Positions 32,762-40,754 of a stretch of 64,000 nucleotides of DNA are shown here, piece by piece. Location of the stretch: the NCBI RefSeq assembly GCF_024172165.1, contig NZ_JAMZEB010000002.1:2067501-2131500 (forward strand), written 5' to 3'. Origin of the DNA: Nonomuraea thailandensis (lineage in GTDB: Bacteria > Actinomycetota > Actinomycetes > Streptosporangiales > Streptosporangiaceae). Numbering within the stretch: position 1 is the stretch's first letter; every line of letters begins with the position of its first letter. Both the position numbers and the translations under genes were made by a program. The notes under the pieces are model-generated. The model was not told the DNA's origin and made no database searches. It worked only from the letters and a program-made list of their open reading frames with translations.

Positions 32762-32921
32762 AAGTACCTCCGGAGGTCTGGAAGGGTTCCCGGATGATCG
32801 AAGTCCGCGCAGCCCGCCAGTGCAGAACCGGGCCTCGAACTTCTCGTGAACAGCTGCTGTATCCGTGTCGGTGCCCGGAGTCCTCGCGTGACGATCCGGT
32901 GACAAGGGCTTTCCGCCGCTA

Positions 32922-32935
32922 TGTGACCGGTCACA
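32922..32935. promoter_or_regulatory. Perfect 14-bp palindrome (LacI-type operator candidate)
   Basis: TGTGACCGGTCACA is fully palindromic with a central CG, the format of LacI-family operators such as that of CebR. It lies 20 bases before the first recognisable codons of a decayed glycoside hydrolase and about 160 bases upstream of the phytase-like gene on the other strand. The spacing (four bases between TGTGA and TCACA) argues against a standard CRP site. Confidence 0.45.
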
Positions 32936-32956
32936 CACCTGGTAGGACTCCCATGC

Positions 32957-33639
32957 ACCGACCCCGGCTACCGCGGCCACCACGAGCACTACCGCGCCCT
33001 GGAACGCGAGCTCGGCATCGGCCCGCTGCCCGTCAACATCGACGAGTACGGCAACCGGCGCGACATGTCCGTCCCCGGCCAGCTCATCCAGTGGATCTCC
33101 ATGTTCGAGGACACCAAGGTCGACGCCGACCTGGCGTACTGGACCCACGCCGGCGACCTCGACGACCACGGCGTGCGCACCCGCCAGGCCAACGGCGGCT
33201 GGTGGCTGCTCAAATGGTACGCCGACCTCACCGGGAGACCGTCCGGCGGCCCCGCCATCGCCCTCGGCGGCGGCGCCCGCGCGACGTTCTTCGTCGCCGC
33301 AGGCGAGGACGGCTACCACGACCTGACCCTGTCCTACCGTTCCGACAGGGCGGGCGACCTCGACGTGCGCGAGGTCGGGCGGGCGGTCCCCGGCGTGCGG
33401 GCGGCGCGGCCAGGTGACGGCGCCTCACGCCTGCGGGTGCACCTTCCGGCCGGGATCTCGAAGGTGGAGGTCGGCGGCCCAGCCGGGCTGCGCCTGCGCG
33501 AGCCGGCCACCGTACACCCCGCTCACCCTCACCACCGCGGACGGCGCCCTTCGCCCTCGGCAACGCCGCCGCCTTCGGGCCCGACGTGGACCGGCTGGAG
33601 CTCGCCCGGTTCGTGCTCGACGTGGGCAACCAGGCGTAG
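32957..33639 (+). pseudogene. Glycoside hydrolase remnant, truncated and frameshifted
   Basis: One frame encodes TDPGYRGHHEHYRALERELG, then PVNIDEYGNRRDMSVPGQLIQW, EDTKVDADLAYWTHAGDL and GGWWLLKWYADLTG. This resembles the end of a (beta/alpha)8 glycosidase barrel of the xylosidase type with its acid residue in the IDEYG strand. A beta-rich domain follows. The sequence then continues in two other frames (PLTLTTADGAL, and FALGNAAAFGPDVDRLELARF up to TAG 33637), so two frameshifts are present. The 5' half of the barrel is missing and no start codon precedes the homology. A palindromic operator survives just upstream. Confidence 0.72.
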
Positions 33640-33781
33640 GCACGACGCGGCCCGCCTCCCCGGCGGGCCGTCTTGCGTAGGCTGGGCCATCGGAACACCT
33701 CGCCGCACGGCCGAGGACCCGCGACGCCCTGTGGGGCGGGCCGTCGCGGGCTGCGCGAAGTCCCCGGTGCGGTGAACGACG

Positions 33782-34435
33782 ATGACCAGCAGGATGACCC
33801 GGGTCGAGCAGGTCAGCGCGACCCGGGAGGCGCTCCTGGCCGCCGCCGAGCGGCTGTTCGCCGAGCGCGGGGTGCACGCCGTCGGCAACCGGCAGATCAG
33901 CGAGGCCGCGGGCCAGGGCAACAACGCCGCCGTCACCTACCACTTCGGCGCCAAGGCCGACCTGATCCGCGCCATCGCCCGCAAGCACGCCGAGCAGATG
34001 GAGGGCATCCGCACCCGCATGATGGCCGGCATCGACGGCTCCACCGACCTGCGCGACTGGGTCGCCTGCCTGGTCCGCCCGCTCACCGAGCACCTGGAGA
34101 GCCTCGGCAGCCCCACCTGGTACGCCCGCTTCACCGCCCAGGTCATGGCCGACCCCGCGCTCAACGCCATCATGGTCGACGAGGCCCTGACCGCCGCCCC
34201 GGTGCTGCGGCTCTTCCGCCACGGCCTGGCCCGCTGCCTGCCCGGCCTGCCGGACGGCGTCCGCGTCGAGCGCGGCGTCATGGCCCGCCACCTCGTCGTG
34301 CAGATGTGCGCCGAGCGCGAACGAGCCCTGGCCGCCCACGCCCCCACCTCCCGCCCCACCTGGTCCGCCACCGCCGACGGCCTGATCGACGCGATCGTCG
34401 CGATCTGGCAGGCGCCCGTTTCCGGCGCATCGTGA
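33782..34435 (+). CDS. TetR-family transcriptional regulator
   Basis: The 217-residue protein has an N-terminal TetR helix-turn-helix (ATREALLAAAERLFAERGVHAVGNRQISEAAGQGNNAAVTYHFGAKADLI, about residues 13-62). It is followed by an all-helical ligand domain of typical length. Such proteins usually repress nearby transport or catabolic genes until a small ligand binds. A second in-frame ATG five codons later (33797) is an alternative start. The following membrane protein and monooxygenase-domain genes are on the same strand 70 bp downstream and are possible targets. Confidence 0.85.
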   Translation: MTSRMTRVEQVSATREALLAAAERLFAERGVHAVGNRQISEAAGQGNNAAVTYHFGAKADLIRAIARKHAEQMEGIRTRMMAGIDGSTDLRDWVACLVRPLTEHLESLGSPTWYARFTAQVMADPALNAIMVDEALTAAPVLRLFRHGLARCLPGLPDGVRVERGVMARHLVVQMCAERERALAAHAPTSRPTWSATADGLIDAIVAIWQAPVSGAS

Positions 34436-34505
34436 ATTCGTGCTTTCCAGCCCGTCGCCGTGGCAGACTTCTCCGCCGTGATCGACAATTATTGAAAGGC
34501 GGAAA

Positions 34506-35036
34506 ATGCGACCGGATTCATGGCGATTAGTCAGCGTCGTGTTGGCCTTGCTGCCGACGATGTTCTCCCCGTGCGGCTGGGCCGTGACCACGCCGGGCAG
34601 TTGCCGGATCACCAGCTCAGAGGCCGGTATGGGGTTCAGCGTCCTCGTCGCGGAGGTGTTCGACGGGAGCCCGGTGCCGGAGGTCGCCGACTCCCTGTTG
34701 CTGATATTCGCCATTCCCGCGCTGCTCGTGGCGCTGACGGGCAAATGGCGTGGACGCCGGTTCAACCGGGTGGCGATCGGGGTGCTGATCGCGGGCGGAT
34801 CGGTGAACGTCCTGGCCAACGCTCTCGGCAGGGTGCTGGGGGACGAGATCATCCGCCTCCTGCTCTTCGGCGATCCCCTGGACGGCGCGGTGCGGCTGCC
34901 GTCCATCTGGCTCGGCCTCGCCCTCCTCACCGCCGCCTACGCCCTGCGCCGGGCCGCGCAGCCCGCGGTCGCCGACGCCCCATCCCCATCCTCATCCCCA
35001 TCCCTGCCTCCGCTCGTCGCCGAGGAGCCACGATGA
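34506..35036 (+). CDS. Membrane protein of unknown function
   Basis: The 176-residue protein has about four hydrophobic segments: LVSVVLALLPTMFSPCGWAV, ADSLLLIFAIPALLVALTG, RVAIGVLIAGGSVNVLANAL and SIWLGLALLTAAYALRRAA. The tail is rich in Ser and Pro (PSPSSSPSLPP), encoded by a short CATCCC-type repeat. I do not recognise a family. AAAGGCGGAAA just before the ATG at 34506 is a usable ribosome-binding site. Its stop overlaps the start of the next gene (ATGA), so the two are coupled. Confidence 0.7.
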   Translation: MRPDSWRLVSVVLALLPTMFSPCGWAVTTPGSCRITSSEAGMGFSVLVAEVFDGSPVPEVADSLLLIFAIPALLVALTGKWRGRRFNRVAIGVLIAGGSVNVLANALGRVLGDEIIRLLLFGDPLDGAVRLPSIWLGLALLTAAYALRRAAQPAVADAPSPSSSPSLPPLVAEEPR

Positions 35037-35344
35037 TCGCCAGAATCTGGCACGCGACCGCCACCCCGGACGGCGCCGACGCCTACCAGCGCCACTTCAC
35101 CGGCGCCGTCCTCCCCGAGCTGCGCAGGACCGACGGGCATCGAGGCGCGTACGTGCTCCAGCGGGTCACCGACGACCACGTCGAGCTGCAGGTCATCACC
35201 CTCTGGGAGTCCCTCGGCGCGATCAGGGGCTTCGCAGGGGACGATCTCGGCACGGCGGTCGTCGAGCCTGAGGCCCGGGCCGTCCTGCTGTCCTACGACA
35301 CCACCGTCACGCACCACGACGTCCTCACGGCCACCGGAGGCTGA
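35033..35344 (+). CDS. ABM-domain (antibiotic biosynthesis monooxygenase-like) small protein
   Basis: The 103-residue protein shows the ferredoxin-like ABM layout. MIARIWHATATPDGADAYQRHFTGAVLPELRRTDGHRGAYVLQ is followed by VELQVITLWESLGAIRGFAGDD and ends in a strand before a short tail. Members act as cofactor-free monooxygenases, haem-degrading enzymes or small-molecule binders. The protein is short and alone, so its substrate is unknown. It is translationally coupled to the preceding membrane protein through a four-base overlap. Confidence 0.75.
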   Translation: MIARIWHATATPDGADAYQRHFTGAVLPELRRTDGHRGAYVLQRVTDDHVELQVITLWESLGAIRGFAGDDLGTAVVEPEARAVLLSYDTTVTHHDVLTATGG

Positions 35345-35394
35345 GCCGCCCCCGCGCGGTCGGGGTGGTCCGGCGCGCGTGAGATGCTGCCAGG

Positions 35395-36024
35395 ATGACC
35401 TCGACTGAACAGGCCGAGCCGGCCCCCCGCCGCAGGCGGGGCCGTCCAGGCCATGACCAGTCGGCGATCCTGCGCGCCGCCGTCGAGCTGTTCAACCGGC
35501 GCGGGTACGACGCCACGAGCATGGGCGACCTGGCCAAGGAGCTCGGGCTGACCAAGCCGGCCATCTACCACCACGTCACCGGCAAGGAGCAACTGCTCGG
35601 CCAGGCGCTCGACGACGCCCTCGACGAGCTCACCTCCGTCGTGACCGAGGCGTCGCGCGAGCAGCCGGGGACCGGGGCGTACCAGCGGCTGCGCGAGGTG
35701 GTGCGGCGCAGCGTGGAGGTGCTCATCGCGCACCAGCCGTCCGTCACGCTGCTGCTGAGGGTGCGCGGCAACAGCGAGATCGAACTGGCCGCGCTGGAAC
35801 GGCGGCGCTGGCTCGACGACCGGCTGGCCGCGCTCGTGGCGGACGCCGTCGCCGAGGGCGCGCTGCGCGACGACGTGCCGCCCGCGCTGGTGAGCCGGCT
35901 GCTGTTCGGCATGGTGAACTCGCTGGTGGAGTGGTACCGGCCGGACGGGGCGTACGACCAGGCGATGGTGGCCGACGCGATCACCTCCATCGCCTTCGAC
36001 GGCCTCGCCCGTCACGAGCCCTGA
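35395..36024 (+). CDS. TetR-family regulator, probable PaaR
   Basis: The 209-residue protein has a clear TetR DNA-binding domain (RRRRGRPGHDQSAILRAAVELFNRRGYDATSMGDLAKELGLTKPAIYHHVTGKEQLLG). Its C-terminal domain contains MVNSLVEWYRPDG, a phrase common in TetR regulators of acyl-CoA and phenylacetate degradation. It is convergent with paaH at the end of the phenylacetate cluster. The divergent paaA/paaZ promoter carries a near-palindromic TetR-type site, so control by phenylacetyl-CoA is likely. That is inference from context. The 3' end runs into a 17-bp tandem duplication that includes the stop codon. Confidence 0.82.
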   Translation: MTSTEQAEPAPRRRRGRPGHDQSAILRAAVELFNRRGYDATSMGDLAKELGLTKPAIYHHVTGKEQLLGQALDDALDELTSVVTEASREQPGTGAYQRLREVVRRSVEVLIAHQPSVTLLLRVRGNSEIELAALERRRWLDDRLAALVADAVAEGALRDDVPPALVSRLLFGMVNSLVEWYRPDGAYDQAMVADAITSIAFDGLARHEP

Positions 36025-36057
36025 CCCGTCACGAGCCCTGACCCGCTACGAGCCTCA
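36008..36057. repeat. 17-bp tandem repeat spanning the TetR stop codon
   Basis: CCCGTCACGAGCCCTGA occurs at 36008-36024 and again at 36025-36041. A diverged copy CCCGCTACGAGCCTCA follows at 36042-36057. The TGA that ends the first unit is the stop codon of the regulator gene. Confidence 0.8.
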
Positions 36058-36121
36058 CCCGCCACGCGCCTTCGCGCCGCCCGGAGCCGTGAACCGCCGC
36101 GGGGTCAGGGGCCGGCCCGGC

Positions 36122-36970
36122 TCACCAGGTGTAGAAGCCCTGTCCCGTCTTGCGGCCCAGGTGCCCGGCGGCGACGAGGTCGCGCAGGATGCGCGGCGGC
36201 TCGAAGCGGGGCCCGAGCTCGCGGGCCAGGTGCTCGGCGATGGCCAGACGCACGTCCAGGCCGACGATGTCGGTGGTGCGCAGCGGCCCGACCGGGTGGC
36301 GGTAGCCGAGCGTCATCGCGGTGTCGATGTCGGCGGCGCTCGCCACCCCCTCCTCCAGCATCCGCATCGCCTCCAGCGCCAGGCACACCCCGAGCCGGCT
36401 GCTGGCGAACCCCGGCGAGTCCGTCACGGTGATCGGCGTCTTGCCGAGCGCCGCCACCCAGCCCTGTGCCCGCGTCAGCAACTCGGGCTCCGTACGCGGC
36501 CCCGCGACGATCTCCACGAGGTCGCTCACCGGGACGGGGTTGAAGAAGTGCAGGCCCAGGAAGCGGCCGGGCGCCGACAGCCCGGCGGCGAGCCCCGCCA
36601 GCGACAGGCTGCTGGTGTTGGTGGCGAGCACCGCCCCGGGCGCCTGCTTCTCGGCGACGGCCAGCACCTCCGCCTTCAGCGCCGCGTCCTCGGGAACGGC
36701 CTCGATCACCAGCTCGCAGCCGGCCAGCCCGGCGGGATCGGCGGTGGCCCGCAGCCGCGAGGCCGCCGCCTGCGCGGGCTCGGTGAGCGTGCCCTTCGCG
36801 GCGGCCTTGGCCAGGCTGTCACCCACCCTGTCGCGCGCCGCGCCGGCCGTATCGGCGGAGCTCTCGACGATGACGACGTGGCCGCCCGCGACGAGGAACG
36901 CGTGCGCGATGCCGGCCCCCATCCGCCCGCCGCCGACGACTCCCACGGTCCTGGGCAGGTCAGCGTTCAT
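36122..36970 (-). CDS. paaH: 3-hydroxyacyl-CoA dehydrogenase (PaaH type)
   Basis: The 282-residue protein fits the short 3-hydroxybutyryl-CoA dehydrogenase family. It has an NAD-binding loop GVVGGGRMGAGIAHAF, ATNTSSLSL, the catalytic-His motif LHFFNPVPVSDLVEIV, DSPGFASSRL, and a C-terminal GHLGRKTGQGFYTW. In the phenylacetate pathway PaaH oxidises 3-hydroxyadipyl-CoA to 3-oxoadipyl-CoA. The ATG at 36970 overlaps the stop of the enoyl-CoA hydratase gene by four bases, so it is the last gene of a coupled paaJ-paaF-paaH run. Confidence 0.9.
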   Translation of the reverse strand: MNADLPRTVGVVGGGRMGAGIAHAFLVAGGHVVIVESSADTAGAARDRVGDSLAKAAAKGTLTEPAQAAASRLRATADPAGLAGCELVIEAVPEDAALKAEVLAVAEKQAPGAVLATNTSSLSLAGLAAGLSAPGRFLGLHFFNPVPVSDLVEIVAGPRTEPELLTRAQGWVAALGKTPITVTDSPGFASSRLGVCLALEAMRMLEEGVASAADIDTAMTLGYRHPVGPLRTTDIVGLDVRLAIAEHLARELGPRFEPPRILRDLVAAGHLGRKTGQGFYTW

Positions 36971-37797
36971 CGCTTGCCTTCCTTCCTGTTGCGCCGCTCC
37001 AGGAACGCCGTCATGCGCGCCTGCTTCTCCTCGGTCTCGAACAGCACCGCCTGTGCCACGTCGTCCACGAACGGGTGCGCGCCGCGCGGGGCGTGGAAGA
37101 CGGCCTTCATCAGCCGCGTCGCCAGCGGCGCCTGCGCCGCGATCCGGTCGGCCAGCAGGTGGCCGGTGGCGAGCAGGTCGTCCGGCTGCACGACCTCGTT
37201 GAGCAACTGCACGGACAGCGCCTCCTCCGCCGTCAGCACGCGGCCCGCGAGCAGGATCTCCTTGGCCAGCGGCTCCCCGACGAGCTCGGCCAGCCGCCAG
37301 GCGGCGCCGGCGGCGGCCAGGATGCCGAGGCCCGTCTCGGGGTTGCCGATGCGGGTGCGCGGGGTGCCGATCCGGAAGTCGCAGGCGTAGGCGAGCTCGG
37401 CGCCGCCGCCGAGGGCGTAACCGTCGAGCAGGCCGATGGTGGGCATCGGGAGCTTGTGGATCCGGTCGAAGATCCTGGAGTTGATGCCGCGCAGGGCGTC
37501 GTCGCGGCCCCGCTCGCGGAGCTGGGCGATGTCCGCGCCGGCGGCGAACGTGGTGCCCTCGCCGGTGATCAGGACGACCTTCGGGTCGGCCTCGACGGTG
37601 GCGCAGGCGTCGTGCAGGGCGCGTACCAGGTCGTGGTCGATCGCGTTGCGCACCTCGGGACGGTTGAGCCGCCACACGACCCGGTCCTCGCCCTCCTCGA
37701 CGAGGAGACCCGGCCCGCCGTTCGCGGCGGGCTCGCGGCTCCTGCCCGATCCGCGGTTCGTGGCGGGCCCGCCGTTCGGCTCCTGCCCGCCGCTCAT
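36967..37797 (-). CDS. paaF: Enoyl-CoA hydratase/isomerase family protein (PaaF-like)
   Basis: The 276-residue protein has a crotonase fold: FAAGADIAQL, the oxyanion region LLDGYALGGGAELAYACDFRIG, and NPETGLGILAAAG carrying the second catalytic Glu. PaaF hydrates 2,3-dehydroadipyl-CoA to 3-hydroxyadipyl-CoA, the step just before PaaH. The first ~32 residues are a low-complexity extension (EPNGGP, SREPAANGGP) made by a small duplication; the conserved domain begins at VEEGEDRVVWRLNRPEVRNA. Both ends overlap neighbours by four bases, so the gene lies inside a coupled operon. The PaaF name rests mainly on position. Confidence 0.82.
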   Translation of the reverse strand: MSGGQEPNGGPATNRGSGRSREPAANGGPGLLVEEGEDRVVWRLNRPEVRNAIDHDLVRALHDACATVEADPKVVLITGEGTTFAAGADIAQLRERGRDDALRGINSRIFDRIHKLPMPTIGLLDGYALGGGAELAYACDFRIGTPRTRIGNPETGLGILAAAGAAWRLAELVGEPLAKEILLAGRVLTAEEALSVQLLNEVVQPDDLLATGHLLADRIAAQAPLATRLMKAVFHAPRGAHPFVDDVAQAVLFETEEKQARMTAFLERRNRKEGKR

Positions 37798-39014
37798 GCC
37801 CGCTCCACCAGGAGCGCGCTGCCCTGGCCGACGCCCACGCAGAGGGTGGCCAGGCCGCGCCGGCCGCCCGTGCGTTCGAGGCGGCCGAGCAGCGTGACGA
37901 GGATGCGCGCGCCGGAGGCGCCGAGCGGGTGGCCGAGGGCGATCGCGCCGCCGTCGGCGTTGACCCGTTCGAGGTCGAGCCCGAGGTCGCGGACGCAGGC
38001 CAGCGACTGGGCGGCGAACGCCTCGTTGAGCTCGACGGCGTCGAGGTCGCCGACGTCCCAGCCGGCGCGTTCGAGGGCCTTGCGGGTCGCGGGCACGGGG
38101 CCGATCCCCATGATCTCGGGCGGCACCCCGGCATGCGCGGCGGCCACGAGCCGGGCCCGAGGCGTCAGGCCGTGCCGCTCCAGGAAACGCTCGCTCACCA
38201 CGACGACGGCCGCGGCTCCGTCGTTGAGAGAGCTGGAGTTGCCCGCGGTGATGACACCGCCGGGGCCGTGGATCGGGCGCAGGCGGGCCAGCCGCTCCAG
38301 GCTGGTGTCCGCCCGCGGCCCCTCGTCGGCCTCGATCAGCTCCTCGACCGCGCCCTCACCGGGCGCGCCCTTCCGCGCCGCACCCTTGCCGACCGGCACC
38401 GCGACGATCTCGTCCGCGAACCGGCCCTCCTTGGCCGCCGTGACCGCCCGCTGGTGGGAGCGGAGCGCGAACGCGTCGAGCTCGTCGCGGGTGAGCCCCC
38501 ACCGCTCGGCGACGGTCTCGGCGGTCTGCGGCATCGAGGCGGTCGTGGCGGTGTCGAAGCGCGGGTTGGTGAAGCGCCAGCCGATCGAGGTGTCGAAGGA
38601 CGCGCCCGGCTTGGCGAACGCCTTGGCCGGCTTCTCCAGCACCCACGGCGCCCGGGTCATCGACTCCACGCCGCCCGCGACGACGACGTCGGCGTCCCCG
38701 GCGGCGATGAGCGCGCGGGCGGTGGTGACCGCGGTGAGCCCGGAGGCGCAGAGCCGGTTGACGGTGAAGCCGGGCACCGAGTCGGGCAGGCCCGCCAGGA
38801 GGGCGGCCATGCGGGCCACGTTGCGGTTGTCCTCGCCCGCCTGGTTGGCCGCGCCCAGCACCACCTCGTCCACCAGGCCGGGGGCGATGCCGGCGCGGGC
38901 GACGGCCTCCCGTACGACGAGGGCGGCCAGGTCGTCGGGGCGGACGTGGGCGAGCGCGCCGCCGTAACGGCCTATCGGCGTCCGCACGCCGGAGACGACG
39001 AAGGATTCGGGCAC
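37794..39014 (-). CDS. paaJ: Thiolase, probable 3-oxoadipyl-CoA thiolase (PaaJ)
   Basis: The 406-residue protein has all thiolase signatures: VNRLCASGLTAVTTA with the acyl-accepting Cys (about residue 91), NEAFAAQSLAC, GGAIALGHPLGASGARI, and the C-terminal CVGVGQGSALLV. ESMTRAPWV and MPQTAETVAERW are typical of beta-ketoadipyl-CoA thiolases. It would cleave 3-oxoadipyl-CoA into acetyl-CoA and succinyl-CoA, the last step of phenylacetate breakdown. The gene is 51 bp downstream of paaE and overlaps the next gene by four bases. Confidence 0.88.
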   Translation of the reverse strand: MPESFVVSGVRTPIGRYGGALAHVRPDDLAALVVREAVARAGIAPGLVDEVVLGAANQAGEDNRNVARMAALLAGLPDSVPGFTVNRLCASGLTAVTTARALIAAGDADVVVAGGVESMTRAPWVLEKPAKAFAKPGASFDTSIGWRFTNPRFDTATTASMPQTAETVAERWGLTRDELDAFALRSHQRAVTAAKEGRFADEIVAVPVGKGAARKGAPGEGAVEELIEADEGPRADTSLERLARLRPIHGPGGVITAGNSSSLNDGAAAVVVVSERFLERHGLTPRARLVAAAHAGVPPEIMGIGPVPATRKALERAGWDVGDLDAVELNEAFAAQSLACVRDLGLDLERVNADGGAIALGHPLGASGARILVTLLGRLERTGGRRGLATLCVGVGQGSALLVERA

Positions 39015-39065
39015 GTGCAGCTCCTGTGATCGGTGAACGGTTCGGGACGGCCGGCGTGGCCCGGG

Positions 39066-40148
39066 TCAGGCGTCGTAGTCGATGGTCACCTGCTCGCCGA
39101 CCGGGTACGTCTGGCAGGTCAGCACGAACCCGGCGGCGACCTCGGCCGGTTCGAGCGCGTAGTTGCGGCGCATGTCCGCCTCTCCTTCCCGCACGACGGC
39201 CCGGCACGTCCCGCAGACCCCGCCCTTGCAGGCGAACGGCAGGTCACCGCGGCCGGCCTGGGCGCCGTCGAGCAGCGTCGTCTCGCGGGAGACCGTGGAG
39301 GTGGTCCGCAGGCCGTCGAGCACGGTGGTCAGCTCCGTCGTGGCGCCGGAGAGCTCGTTCCCTGCGCGGCGGGGCGGCGGGGGAGGGGCGTCGGCGTAGA
39401 AGAGCTCGACGTGCACGCGCTCCGGCGGCACGCCCAGGCCGGCGAGCACCGTACGGGCCTCCTCGACCATCTGCAGCGGCCCGCACAACCAGACGTGGTC
39501 GAACACCTCCACCGGGACGAGACCGGTCAGCAGCCGGCGCAGCCGGTCGCCGTCGAGCCGCCCCGACAGCAGCTCGACGTCGCGCGGCTCCCGCGAGAGC
39601 GTGTGCACGACCTGGAGCCGCGGGCCGTAGCGGTTCTTCAGGTCGCCGAGCTCCTCGGCGAACATGACGGTGCGGCTGGTGCGGTTGCCGTACAGGAGCG
39701 AGACGTGGGCGCCGGGATGGGTCAGGACCGTCGAGGCGACCGACAACATCGGCGTGATGCCGGAGCCGGCGGCGACGCACAGGTGCCGCTCGCCCAGGCC
39801 GGGGTCGGCCCGCCAGGAGCCGGTGGGCGGCTGCACCTCGATCACGGTGCCGGGCCGCACCTCGTGCACCAGCCAGGAGGAGAACAGGCCGCCGGGGATC
39901 TCCCTGACGCCGATGCGCGGAGCGGCGCCGGCGGGGGCGCAGATCGAGTACGAGCGGCGGTGCTCGCGGCCGTCGATGACGCGGCGCAGGGTGAGCGACT
40001 GGCCGGCCCTGAAGGCGTACGCGTCGCGCAGCTCGCCGGGGACGGCGAAGGTGATCGCGGCGGCGTCGTCGCACAGCCGGTCCACGGCCGCCACGGTCAG
40101 CGGATGGAAGACGGCGGCCCTGGACGGGGCGGGCGCGAGCGTGGTCAT
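39066..40148 (-). CDS. paaE: Phenylacetyl-CoA epoxidase reductase subunit PaaE
   Basis: The 360-residue protein has a ferredoxin-reductase module with FAD motif RRSYSIC, the NAD(P)-binding loop AAGSGITPMLSV and CGPLQMVEEA. A C-terminal plant-type 2Fe-2S domain carries CKGGVCGTCRAVV and a distal Cys in VLTCQTYP. PaaE passes electrons from NADPH to the PaaA diiron centre. It lies three bases after paaD within the paaABCDE operon. A proline-rich linker (APPPPPRR) joins the two modules. Confidence 0.93.
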   Translation of the reverse strand: MTTLAPAPSRAAVFHPLTVAAVDRLCDDAAAITFAVPGELRDAYAFRAGQSLTLRRVIDGREHRRSYSICAPAGAAPRIGVREIPGGLFSSWLVHEVRPGTVIEVQPPTGSWRADPGLGERHLCVAAGSGITPMLSVASTVLTHPGAHVSLLYGNRTSRTVMFAEELGDLKNRYGPRLQVVHTLSREPRDVELLSGRLDGDRLRRLLTGLVPVEVFDHVWLCGPLQMVEEARTVLAGLGVPPERVHVELFYADAPPPPPRRAGNELSGATTELTTVLDGLRTTSTVSRETTLLDGAQAGRGDLPFACKGGVCGTCRAVVREGEADMRRNYALEPAEVAAGFVLTCQTYPVGEQVTIDYDA

Positions 40149-40151
40149 CGG

Positions 40152-40754
40152 TCAGATCTCCTTGACGTGCTCGAACGGTTCGAGGCAGTCGGTGCAGCGG
40201 TAGAGGGCCTTGCAGGCGGTGGCGCCGAACTCCGAGGTGAGGCGGGTGGCCGCCGAGCCGCAGCGGGGGCAGGGCGGCGCGGGCCGGGGCGGGCCGCTGA
40301 GCGTGAGCAGCACGGGGCCTGCCCGCCGGGGGGCGGGGCCGGGCGCGGACAGCCCGGCGGCGTGCAGGGCGGCGCGGCCCCGTTCGGAGATCCAGTCGCT
40401 GGACCAGGCCGGGTGGAGCACGACCCGCACCTCGACCCGGTCGAAGCCCGCGTCGTTGAGCCGGTGGACGAGGTCGTCGCGCATGGTCGCCATGGCGGGG
40501 CAGCCGGTGTAGGTCGGCGTGATCGAGGCGATGACGACCTCGCCGCCGTCCGCGTCCCGTTCCACCTCGACCCCGCGCAGCACGCCCAGGTCGGCGAGGG
40601 TGAGCATCGGCATCTCGGGATCGCGCACCTCCCCGGCGGCCTCGACCGCCCGCCGCCTGGCGTCGGGCGCTCGGGTGGCAGTGGCCTCGACCGCCCGCCG
40701 CCCGGCGTCCGCCGCCTCGCAGGCCCGGGAGGGGGCGGGCCGGTCGGTGCTCAC
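40152..40754 (-). CDS. paaD: Phenylacetyl-CoA epoxidase accessory protein PaaD
   Basis: The 200-residue protein contains a MIP18/DUF59-type domain (about residues 40-130: EVRDPEMPMLTLADLGVLRGVEV and TPTYTGCPAMATMRDDL). A C-terminal zinc-ribbon-like part follows, with CPRCGSAATRLTSEFGATACKALYRCTDC. PaaD is thought to help assemble metal centres of the epoxidase complex. The GTG at 40754 overlaps the paaC stop by four bases. The N-terminus has an extra segment with a 27-bp repeat (copies at 40638-40664 and 40683-40709, one mismatch) encoding RRAVEA twice, so the conserved domain starts about 40 residues in. Confidence 0.9.
   Translation of the reverse strand: MSTDRPAPSRACEAADAGRRAVEATATRAPDARRRAVEAAGEVRDPEMPMLTLADLGVLRGVEVERDADGGEVVIASITPTYTGCPAMATMRDDLVHRLNDAGFDRVEVRVVLHPAWSSDWISERGRAALHAAGLSAPGPAPRRAGPVLLTLSGPPRPAPPCPRCGSAATRLTSEFGATACKALYRCTDCLEPFEHVKEI

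Noticed and set aside
32922..32935. CRP/FNR-type binding site (TGTGA and TCACA arms)
   Set aside because: The spacing is four bases, not six. A LacI-format palindrome with central CG fits better.
30506..33319. 937-residue version of the phytase-like protein
   Set aside because: The extension has no homology, while the GTG at 32761 has a ribosome-binding site and starts a signal peptide.
33065..33775. Intact 236-residue gene starting at ATG 33065
   Set aside because: Glycosidase-like sequence starts before this ATG, and the last 100 residues are in the wrong frame, so a frameshifted remnant explains it better.
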